Assembly: GCA_022410635.1 (NCBI GenBank)
Contig: JAJVDF010000591.1
Location: 323,020-387,019 of the forward strand
Length of the DNA: 64,000 nucleotides
Reading direction: 5' to 3'
DNA from: Tretioscincus oriximinensis
Taxonomy: Eukaryota > Chordata > Lepidosauria > Squamata > Gymnophthalmidae
Shown: positions 11,401 to 19,820 of the stretch, in pieces
Position numbering within the stretch: position 1 is the first letter of the stretch
Layout of the letters: each line of letters opens with the position of its first letter
The notes under the pieces: model-generated
Told to the model about the DNA's origin: nothing
The model's database searches: none
Seen by the model: only the letters and a program-made list of their open reading frames with translations
Position numbers and translations under genes: made by a program

Positions 11401-14400
11401 CTGCATCACTAATGCCTGTACCTGGTGGGTGAAATATGGCCAAAGGGGTAAACTGCTGACATGGCAAGAGAGAAAAGCCATGGTTAAAGGGTGGAAGGGA
11501 AATTGGTCCAGACAAGCTGTTCAATTGAGCCCCTCTGGTTAAATTCACTATTGGGCCGAATCCCACCAATTTAAGCAAGTTTCAATTGTGAAGTAATCTT
11601 CCAATAAGATTGGTACCAACCTAACTTAGTTCATCTCTAATGTACATGTTCCTACTTCTTTTTCACTAAGCAAGTGGACTTTTGCCTACAAAGGGTTAAA
11701 ACAGTGAGAATAGGATCTCATAAGAATGTTCACTGAGAATTTTTATAGTAAATATAAAACTCAAGTATTGTAAAACTGTAGCACTGTGTTAAAGTACAAA
11801 TATTTTCAAAAATCAATTTCTATAAAATTCTGCTTCTCAGTAGATATTCTCAAAAACCTGAATTTACTCATGAAGGTGTCCCAGAAGCAGAAGCTGCCAA
11901 CCGTTATGAAACAACAGACTTGCCCTCTACTTATGAACCAACTCCCCTTAGTTCTTCCTTAAGTGATTCTTACACTGGAATGGCCACTGAAGTCTCACAA
12001 GGTAAAGCTTGTTCTGTTTTTTATATATATAAAGTGCTATCAGTGTACAGAGGGCTGTACAGAACATAGAAGAAATTCAGAGGTAAATGCAAATATCAAA
12101 AATTAAGTATTAAACAACACAAGTTAAAATTAAGTATACAATAGGGTAGATATTTTTTTAGATCTTTTTAGAAAAGTAAACTTTCTTTTTTAAAGGAATG
12201 CTTTAATTTTATACGTATTACATAGGCTTATATTGCTTAAAGATATTAGGGTAGAACTATATATAGTTGTATTGGCAAAACATGTTTTATTGATACACAT
12301 ATATTCCTAGAAGAAACACAATTTTTGCACAGAATATAAAGTCACATTTAGATGCTTTTACTGCCATATGTTCTTACTATCTTAAGAGTATTAGAGTCGA
12401 TTCGCTTTACCTGATTTAATCTGATTTAGTAGAAGTGGATTAGCTTGATCTGTCTTTTAGGTTCTGTTTACACAGGCTCAATAATCCATTTGAGGCCCTA
12501 AAACAGGTTACTGAGTCTATGCAAATAGGATCTAAGACAAATCAAGCTAATTCACTTCTACAAAAATACATTAAGGCAGGTAGATGCAAAGCAGGCCGTA
12601 TTTTTTCACATTGATATTTGAATGCTTAACAATAAGTGTTGCTTGTCTGGTCATCCTGCCCTTCCATGCGGAAGTGTATGCAGAGNAATGTTTCAACTCA
12701 GTACCAAATTCTGTGTAAGTGTTTTCTGGCAGATAGTGCAGCCAACCAGGATACACAACCAGCAGGGGATGTAAACTTACCTACCTTTGGTCTTTTCTGG
12801 GAAAGTTACCAGCGGAACAAAAAGTGGGAGATAGGGTGGAGTTGAGAGGCAAGGAATAATCTTTTTAAAATCTGTTAATAAAGCAAAATGTAATAGAGCT
12901 GTGCTGAATTACTTCTGTGAAGACAGAGTTCTCAAAGAACTCAAGTTAGGCTGCAGGATTTAAATCAGGCTAAAAATTTGGGATTTAGTTCAAAGAGCAA
13001 AGTGCCTAATGGCTACTTACATTTTGGAACGGATGGCCTCCAAGGAAGCTTAGCATGTGCATGTGCATACCTACACTTTTTACCACGCTTCCAAAGATCT
13101 TGAATTAGTTGATTGTGTTTGAGGTCTTTGGAAATACAGCAAGTCTATGCATTAGGACTTGTGGGCCAAAAAGAGGAGAGTGCTGGCTGCTGTAATCTTC
13201 TCTAAATTGTATGCTAGGAACAAGTGAGTGGGGCTTATGGGAACCAGATAAATCTTCTTGTGTCATACTGTACAGTTTAGAATGTGACACGTATCATTTT
13301 ACAATGCAATTTGAATATAATATTTTTGGAAAACTTTGAAAAAATGTGGATCTATATGGCCAATAATATAGAAAATGCTTTTGTTTATTAACCAACGGTG
13401 CTAAAGTAGATTATATACAGATTCCAAATTTGAAACATAAATTATTTGACACTTGTTAAATTTGTATCTCTGTAATATTTCACCTGGAGAATCTGAATTC
13501 ACAGAAATATTAAATCATACTATATAAAAAGTTACTAAAATTCCAAATACATAGTCAAGCAAAGGAGCTAGCAGCACTTTGAGACTAACTGAAGAAGTAG
13601 ACTTGTCTACGAAAACTTATGCCACCCACTTTTCTCAAGTTAATCTCAAAGTGCTGCTAGCTCCTTTGCTTGACTTTCTACTAGACTTAACACAGCTATT
13701 TCTCTGAAATTGACTTCCAAATATATAGATAGCCAACATACTTGTTTGAAATTTAAACTTCTAATTTCAAATATTTTTATACTGCACTCAAAGTCTCCTA
13801 TTATACAAAGAAATACAGCTATCAAATAAAAGTATATGATTAGATGCTTTCCATTCAAATATAGTATTGCTTTTTTTCTTCTCTTATTGCATTAAGAACC
13901 TTTACTGGGTGAAACCCCCCCTAAAAAAGGAATCACATATGAAGAATTAAGGAGTAGGAATAGGCAGATGAGTGAATCAGGAACAATTCAGAAATCTGAA
14001 TTTCCATCAAGAACTTCACAGGAGCGACTATTAAAGACTCAAGGTAAATGGTTAAATATTTGAATCTAATGACTTACTGGATCTGAGCACAAGTCATGTC
14101 TTTCCACTTAGAACTCAGCAATATTTCCTGAGTAAAGAGTGTTTTCTTTATGTTAATCGTTTCCACTTTGTCAGGAATGTCTGCTTTTAAGGTCAAACTT
14201 CAGATTTTTCACCTTGTAATCTATGTAGCTGTAATTATCAAAGTCTATTAAAATAAGACTAGTCTTATATAATGACTACCTTTCTGATTTTTACAAAATC
14301 ACTCTTATAAACTACTTGTAACATTGTATATGAATGTACAGCATATTGTATTTGAAAGTATAGTTTATTTATTTACATTTATAGTTGTAATTGAAAGTAG

Positions 14401-14820
14401 AATATTGAATGCTCTTAATCCCCCACCCTAAAACTGGTTGGAAAATTAGTAGTAATCATTGTTATGAATATTTGAAATAGTGTCAGTTTTTCATAGGTAG
14501 TTATCTACTAAAAGATCTTCCACACATGGAATCCTCATATTTATGTAGAAATGTGGAAAATTCTGAAAGGTTTGCAAGCCTTCAAGCACCATTATACTTA
14601 GCATTTAATTCTGAAGTGACTGTCAAATACTATTTGTAAAGCCAAAAGTGGATTTTTGTTATTTGGACATTCAGTCCTCAATTTGTTGTGGCACAAAATG
14701 AAATTAAACAAAATGTATAATTATAAGACCAGAACTACATCAGGTTGTGTGCTTCATTGCATTTTTCTTATTTTTTTTGTAGTTAAAGTAAATCAATATG
14801 GAGATACTTGGGAAGAATGA
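5367..14820 (+). CDS. OCIAD1: OCIAD1, OCIA domain-containing protein 1 (7 recognised coding exons)
   Basis: The recognised exons are 5367-5451, 6536-6589, 7336-7383, 8453-8579, 11841-12001, 13897-14043 and 14783-14820. Their translation follows vertebrate OCIAD1: DYIPTEEERRVFAEC, then SVPMSAVSMLFTEMLV, FGSLPKVM, GYLIGKISYAETCRQKF, KLENSPLAEAL, GITYEELRSRNR, and a C-terminus ending QYGDTWEE. The first four exons make the OCIA domain with two short hydrophobic segments; the rest is the acidic, poorly conserved tail. From the family, OCIAD1 sits in mitochondria and endosomes, helps respiratory complex III assembly and modulates STAT3 signalling. From the ATG at 5379 the frame is 215 codons, against about 245 residues in human. 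The upstream start exon (roughly 25 residues) was not found, so the N-terminus is either further upstream, diverged, or begins at 5379. All splice phases agree. Confidence 0.93.
5945..6060 (+). mobile_element. BovB (RTE) 3' end fragment
   Basis: The run GGTTGTTCAGTCATGTTCGA, followed by CCCATGGACCACAGCA, matches the hallmark 3' end of BovB LINEs, where it usually reads as a 'cgactct..gaccccatgga' type sequence. The copy is short and diverged. Confidence 0.65.
6536..6589 (+). CDS. OCIAD1: OCIAD1 exon, OCIA domain hydrophobic segment 1
   Basis: Acceptor CACACAG|CTGTG, donor AAAG|GTAAAC. It encodes SVPMSAVSMLFTEMLVRK, equivalent to the SVPLAATSMLITQGL stretch of the human protein. Phase 1 in and phase 1 out. 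Confidence 0.9.
7336..7383 (+). CDS. OCIAD1: OCIAD1 exon (linker between hydrophobic segments)
   Basis: Acceptor TTTTCAG|GAGTA, donor ATGT|GTGAGT. It encodes GVLTTHTRFGSLPKVM. Confidence 0.9.
7651..8077. mobile_element. Non-autonomous hAT element with 7/8 target duplication
   Basis: It begins CAGTGATGGCAAACC and ends GGTTAGCCATCACTG, near-perfect inverted ends of the CAGTG/CACTG hAT type. Flanks are AACTAGAG (7643-7650) and AACTAGGG (8078-8085). The interior is AT-rich. It lies in an OCIAD1 intron. Confidence 0.85.
8453..8579 (+). CDS. OCIAD1: OCIAD1 exon, end of OCIA domain
   Basis: Acceptor ATAAG|TTGCTGG, donor TATAA|GTAAGA. It encodes FAGICGYLIGKISYAETCRQ, KFLKLENSPLAEALSKQRAI and PY, the second hydrophobic segment and conserved KLENSPL motif. 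The intron after it is about 3.3 kb. Confidence 0.92.
9086..9297 (-). mobile_element. tRNA-derived SINE, minus orientation
   Basis: Read on the minus strand it starts with the same CAGTTTGGTGTAATGGTTAA-like promoter region as the copy at 28081-28337 and carries the same body (GGTCACC-like, CTCAGCACCCCC, CTGTTTC). It is diverged and lies in an OCIAD1 intron. Confidence 0.7.
10981..11215 (+). mobile_element. CR1-like 3'UTR, copy 2
   Basis: It starts GGCAGGTTTATGGACAC, runs through CTGGTGGGTCTCTGTGTGAG and ends GGCTCTTCTTATGTTCTTA, the same 3'UTR as at 1-562. Only the 3' end is present, as usual for 5'-truncated LINE copies. Confidence 0.8.
11841..12001 (+). CDS. OCIAD1: OCIAD1 exon, variable tail
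   Basis: Acceptor TTCTCAG|TAGATA, donor CACAAG|GTAAAG. It encodes a Ser/Thr/Glu-rich stretch including YEPTPLSSSLSDSYTGMATE, which aligns with the human YEPIPFSSSM region. Confidence 0.88.
12409..12581. mobile_element. Palindromic TA-flanked MITE
   Basis: The left arm (12409-12468: ACCTGATTTAAT, then TAGAAGTGGATTAGCTTGAT) is repeated inverted on the right (ATCAAGCTAATTCACTTCTA, then ATTAAGGCAGGT). The ends are flanked by TA (12408-12409 and 12581-12582), suggesting a Tc1/mariner-type insertion. Arms are roughly 60 nt with scattered mismatches. It lies in an OCIAD1 intron. Confidence 0.65.
13553..13675. repeat. Perfect 32-bp inverted repeat (stem-loop, possible MITE)
   Basis: Positions 13553-13584 and 13644-13675 are exact reverse complements (AGTCAAGCAAAGGAGCTAGC and on) around a 59-nt loop. 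The loop holds GAAGAAGTAGACTTGTCTAC and ACGAAAACTTATGCC, which recall a widespread reptile repeat. No target duplication is evident. It lies about 220 bp upstream of the OCIAD1 exon at 13897. Confidence 0.85.
13897..14043 (+). CDS. OCIAD1: OCIAD1 penultimate exon
   Basis: Acceptor GCATTAAG|AACC, donor CTCAAG|GTAAAT. It encodes KKGITYEELRSRNRQMSESG, matching the conserved NITYEELRNKNRES of human, and a Ser/Arg-rich run. Confidence 0.92.
14783..14820 (+). CDS. OCIAD1: OCIAD1 last coding exon
   Basis: Acceptor TTTTTTGTAG|TTAAAG. It encodes VKVNQYGDTWEE and the TGA stop at 14818-14820, nearly identical to the human end VNKYGDTWDE. Confidence 0.93.
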
Positions 14821-14927
14821 AAATAATCAACGCCTCTGGAAAAATCTCTTCAGTAAAATGTCTAAGCATTCTTGAGTTGATCAGATATCTGAATGTTTAT
14901 TGTTGCTTTTGAATGCTTGTGTATTGC

Positions 14928-14933
14928 AATAAA
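14928..14933 (+). terminator. OCIAD1: OCIAD1 polyadenylation signal
   Basis: AATAAA lies 108 bases after the stop codon, followed by a T/G-rich stretch (TTTCTTTCGCTTGTTGT) suited to a downstream element. The 3'UTR would be short, about 130 nt. Confidence 0.7.
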
Positions 14934-14944
14934 AACTAAAAATT

Positions 14945-15630
14945 CATTTCTTTCGCTTGTTGTATTTATTTAGATCCAGGGCTATTAGCTATTAAAGCAA
15001 TATTAATAAGTGTAAGAATTAGAGATTGTTTAATTCTCAATAAGCAGGCTATGAAGTTACAGAATCCACAATACATCTCAGAAAAGAGTAAAGATGGAGA
15101 GAGCTAAAAAGAAGAATTTAGAGAATGGCATAATTAGCTTTTTGTTTCTCCTTAAGATACCATGTTATTGTCACAGAATGGATTCAAAACTCTTCTCTGG
15201 TCCCCTTCATTTCATTATTAAAAAAGAACCAAAGTAGGCCTTATCCATTTATATGGTTAAAATGAAATATTTAATCTGATTAATTATGAAGTGTTAAAAG
15301 TGCTGTCTAATTTTTCATATGTAAATGAAGCAATTGTAAGTCAAAGTTTCTTGTTCTTTGCCTCTCAATTATACACAAGTGTACCCTTAGGAGATTTGAA
15401 GTTATAGTGTGATGTTGGAAACTATATAAGATTTAATCTGATTGGGTTTTAGATGGGAAACCATCTGGAAATATGTTCGATTGAGAAATTAAAAAATATT
15501 CTGTAAAAATATAATGGCAACTCACTTTTTTATTGTTACCAAGAACATCGCATGAATTTGGTAGGATCTGTATAGCTCAGAATAGGGGAAGAATTTTAGA
15601 GAGAATTTTTACCATACAGCACAGAGTACT
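14945..15630. other. Intergenic AT-rich DNA, nothing recognised
   Basis: No exon, repeat family or structure stands out between the OCIAD1 3' end and the chromovirus fragment. Confidence 0.4.
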
Positions 15631-15654
15631 CTTGCACTAAACAGTGTTAAAGAC

Positions 15655-16500
15655 TAGTAATGCAGAGTGGTAACATGTGCGAAAGAGGAGAAAATGAGAA
15701 AATGGAGAAACAAAAGAAAACTGAAGATCAGGGACCAGGCTTCTCAGGGAAATGAGCATGAAAGCGGCAGAGGAGTATGGGAGCGCGGAGGTCAGAGGAG
15801 CGTACCCAGGAGCAGTCNGAGATGGGGTAACCTTTCCAATGGACAAGGTATTGAAGTTCACCATGGAAAAAGCAGGAGTTGAAAATGTCAGAAACCTTGA
15901 AATGCTGATCAGAACCAACCAGCGGGGTGGAGAGGAGAGGGAGGCGATTGTGGTAGGAGGAGAGACCTGTGGAAAATTGGGTGGATCTTCATGTACTTTG
16001 GTAAGCGAAGTTTGAAGGAGACAGGGTTGAGTTGCTACAACTTCAAAAGGGCCAATTAATTTAAATTCCAATTTCTGGGAAGGTCTGGGTGAGCGGAGAT
16101 TGTGGGTAGAAAGCCATACGTAATCTCCAATCGAGATAGGAGGCTCCTCAGCCCTGTGGCGGTCTCAAGTGTTTGGCTTCAGCACTGGAAGCTTTGAGAG
16201 TGTCATGGACTTTGTCAGACCAGGTAGAGTGCAGGAGGAAGAGAATTGTTGGAGACTAGGGGAGGAAAGACAAAGAGATCAGAACCATAGACAGCATTAA
16301 AAGGGGAAATACCAGTGGAGGTGTGAATAGAGTTATTGTTAGCAAATTCACAGAGTGAAAGAAGTGAAACCCAATCAGATTGTTGAAAATTAAAATAGGA
16401 CCTCAACAAATGGGTGATGGTTTGTAGAGTCCTCTCAGACTGGCCATCAGTTTGTGGATGGAAGGCAGAACTAGAACTAGTAATGGAAAATGTGGTAGAT
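15655..16500 (-). mobile_element. Ty3/Gypsy chromovirus pol fragment (integrase end plus chromodomain), degenerate
   Basis: On the minus strand about 16215-16500 encodes the integrase C-part with SSAFHPQTDGQSERT, LLRSYFNFQQSDW and FANNNSIHTSTGISPFNAVYG. Around 16140-16030 follow GDYVWLSTHNLRS and a GPF module (LIGPFEV). A frame change leads to an IHPIFH-like motif, and near 15880-15700 LQYLVHWKGYP and a C-terminal HFPEKPGP mark a chromodomain. This is the domain order of vertebrate chromoviruses. Frameshifts and an N show it is dead. Gag, protease, RT and LTRs are not recognised. Confidence 0.85.
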
Positions 16501-18360
16501 TCGACAGAAGGCACCACGGCTGAAGTGGAGGACGGTCAGTTGGATTGAAAGAGGAGGAACGGCTGTGATTTTGAGGGGCTCTGGGCAGCGCGGAAGGCTG
16601 ACGACAAGGTCAGACTAAGTAAAAGAGGTTTAAAATCTTTATAAAGGGCATTTGCAGTTGAGTGGAATGCCAATGCAAATCAGTGCTTCATTCCATTCTG
16701 CATTGCACCAAGGAGTGGAAGAAACACTTAGTTCTACCCATTTTTTACACCAAGCCATTTGTTCCCTGGCTTCACTAGTTGAATTGTCCAAATCAAACTG
16801 AGCTATGCCAAGCCATTTTTTCTGATATAAAACACTGGGAAGAAGAAGAAAGAGTGGCACTTGGGGGTTGGAGAGGAGGGTAGTGGATCAGTATATACTC
16901 ACTAAACTTCTTGTTGCCTGTTGTGATTGTTTCAGTTACTCTTAGTGACCCTAAGAGGGAGTATAACGTATCAATTAGTGTTAAGCTAGCACCATTCCTA
17001 AAACATCCTGCACTGATGTGTTACTTCTATTCTGTACTTTCCCTGAATCGTACAACTACATATTGGGATAACTGTAATCCAGGAAAATGTACATCAAAGG
17101 AAATTAACTGGTNTTGAAAATAGTATCAGATTATATTCAATGGCTAGGGATGCTGGGTTTTGTCAGGCATGCAATCCTGCCCTCCATATTAACTTCCTCT
17201 TCCCCATTTCCAAAATAGAGCAACTGTGCTTTCTGTTAAATTCAAATGATTTTGCACCATTTATTTTGCAATTCCTATTAGCTTATTCACTTCAAACTTA
17301 GGGAGTTTTAATGTGCTATTCTTAAAAACAAATGTTACCGTAGCTGAGAAGCATCAATCAATTGGCTAGCGAAAAGGAAGAAACTAATCAGCACTTGAAC
17401 AAGTAAGAAGTTCTCCTACACAACAAAGAGCTGATTACAATACAGACTACAAGAACAAGAACACCTACCAACCAATTACATACAAGGGAGTGAGTATGAA
17501 CTATATATCTCACAACAAATCATAGCACTGAAGGTGTTAATTTGTTTAGATCATGAAATTTCTTCAAACCTACCAGTAACTGTTAGTAAAGTATCATTTG
17601 ATTTTCACTCTTCTACCTTTCATACAGAGTGTTTTTTAAAATTCAAAAATGTTGATACATTTTTAGTCACTCTTAACTCAGTGCAAAAAGAGTAACATAT
17701 GTTGGCAGACACTCCACTTGAACATTCAGTTCACTGGCCTTGGACAATGAAAATATTGTGGAATTTCAGATATGAATCCATGAGATAGTGGAAGAATTCT
17801 AGGCACGTCTGGTTGGTAGGCACGTCTGAGTGATGGGCTAGTGGCTAATTCACCCACACCCATGGCAAAAATATTCAAGGAAAATTTCTGAAACCTTTTG
17901 GCAAATTAATGACATGCTTTCCACGATCTGAAGCACACTCTACAAAAGCAGAAATGGCCAATAGTGACAGAAGAGAGTTCATGATTTGAATAGCAAATTT
18001 TAGTTCTGCTTCTCAGGATCAGTTATATTCAGCAACAACAAAACCAGATAATAGGTGCCAAAAAGCCAATCTATCTAATTTCTCTCATAAAAGTCAGTAA
18101 AAATACCATGGAACATTTTTAATACACATTGTTTTTCTCAGCACATTAATAATATTTTTAGTTCTATCAAAAATGTTGATAACTAGAAAACTATGGTTGT
18201 TTCAAATATCAACACGATGGTTGCGTATGTAAAGGAAGTAGGGTTAGGAACTAGATTATTTAGTGTCCCTTTGCAAAGGGGCAAAGAACCAGCAAATTGC
18301 TTAAAAGCAATATGCATAGGGCACGGAATTATTACTGGTGGTTTCCACGTGCCAGTGCAG
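16501..18360. other. Intergenic DNA, mostly unassigned
   Basis: No gene was recognised. A minus-strand open frame at 16639-16860 might be retroelement-derived, as it adjoins the chromovirus piece, but I see no diagnostic motif. Confidence 0.35.
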
Positions 18361-18459
18361 ACTAGTTTATTTCTTTATATATTTATACTACGCTTTACAC
18401 CCTCAGGTTTCAGGGTGGCCAACAATAAAAAAAATACAAAATTAGCATATTAAAGCAGT

Positions 18460-18562
18460 ATCTGAAGGGCTGCCTTAGCGCGTGCCTCTTAATATGTGTA
18501 TAGCAGGGGCCTCATCTGAGCTCTGACCCGAACTGAAGCCCTCCGTGTGGACAGGACCTTTG
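18460..18562. mobile_element. Partial copy of the GGGCC-ended MITE family
   Basis: The right part CCCTCCGTGTGGACAGGACC with the preceding GACCCGAACTGAAG resembles the right end of the copy at 43545-43688 (GACCCGGAATAAGGCTCCGT). The left end is not clear. Confidence 0.4.
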
Positions 18563-18660
18563 TGTATTTTCTACCGCCAATGCAAGAACAATATTCTTTT
18601 GTTGTACAAACCCACATTCCAGACGCAGCGCTCAGTTTCCTCCTGCTTTATAGGGCAGCA

Positions 18661-19003
18661 GTTTTAAACGCCGCAAGGGTCACCCAGAGGGTCATCGGCC
18701 TGTGGAATTTACTTCCTGAAGAGGTAGTGGTAGCTAACAGCTTGGATAGTTTCAAGACAGGACTAGACAGGTATAAATGGATACTAGGATGAATGTCTGG
18801 ATGTTGCCTCTGGGATGGAGCAACAGGCAGGACTCCTGAAATACCATTTGCAGGGAGTCACGAACAGGAGCAGCATATTTTGCTTTCCTCTGTTCGGACT
18901 GCCCAGGTGCATCTGGTGGGCCTCTGTGTGACACAGAATGCTGGACTTGATGGGCTGTGGCCTGATCCAGTATGGCTCTTCTTATGTTCTTATGTTCTTA
19001 TGA
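18661..19003 (+). mobile_element. CR1-like LINE 3' end, copy 3
   Basis: It reads the last protein segment (RVTQRVIGLWNLLPEEVVVA, then NSLDSFKTGLDRYK) and the same 3'UTR as at 1-562, ending in three TTCTTATG-type units (18980-19003). It sits about 350 bp upstream of the DCUN1D4 promoter CCAAT cluster. Confidence 0.85.
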
Positions 19004-19359
19004 GTGCCCCCTACAGGTTGTGTAATGCTCGCCCTCGATATTCAACCACGATTCTGTGTTTTATTTTATTAATGGCCTTTTTCTTACACCCTGAACTGCG
19101 CAGTTCCATGAGGTTCTCTCAGGGTAATGAATAGGGATGAAAACAGCTTCTGCTTATCCTACGTGAAGGTGTCACGATCATCACCCCATTATTGTTCCCA
19201 GAACGAAACGTCAACAACAAAGAAAACGGGTTCGAAGATGCAGGAGCGCACTCCGGGGAAACCTCGACGCCCACGACTCCTCTTCTTCACTCTCAGACTG
19301 GACTGAACAATGACAGAAGCGCGCAGTATTTACTAAACACGACACATCCTTGCTTGCCT

Positions 19360-19800
19360 TAGCCAATCAATTCGGGATGTAGGCGTGGCTTTGTGTCAGT
19401 TCGGACCAATCGAAGGCAAGGAATGAATAGCACTGTAGTTCGCTCTTTGCACGCGGTTGGTGTGGTGATTGGCGGCTACAATGACCCAATAAATGCCGAA
19501 GAGGTTGCAGCCCTTGCAGCCCCCTGACCAATAGATTAGCGCCGGAGCCGAAGACAGGCGGGCCCGTATTTGTAAGTCCGTGCCGGGAGGCGTGGCCACC
19601 GGCACATCCTATCAATGTCTCGGCAAGTAGTCTCGCCGGGGAGACGACAGCCAATGGCCGGCCGCGGTGGGCGGGGCGAAAGGGCGGGCCTGTCTGCGCG
19701 TTGGCGACGAGCGAGCGGCGCATCTCGGTNGGAATAGTGAGGGAGCCGGTCGGGTCGCCCGCGCGGGGCCGTGCATGCGCGTCTGCTGCACGAAAATGCA
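19360..19800 (+). promoter_or_regulatory. DCUN1D4: DCUN1D4 promoter with a cluster of CCAAT boxes
   Basis: CCAAT boxes (NF-Y type) occur at 19363, 19406, 19486, 19528 and 19651 on the plus strand and as ATTGG at 19468-19472. They lie upstream of a GC-rich, TATA-less island and the start codon at 19796. CpG density stays high to about 20600. Confidence 0.75.
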
Positions 19801-19820
19801 CTCGGATGCCGCCGCTGTCA
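19796..19820 (+). CDS. DCUN1D4: DCUN1D4 exon 1
   Basis: It encodes MHSDAAAV plus one base; donor GTCA|GTAAGT. The N-terminus is identical to the human protein as remembered. The first intron is about 4.1 kb. Confidence 0.93.
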
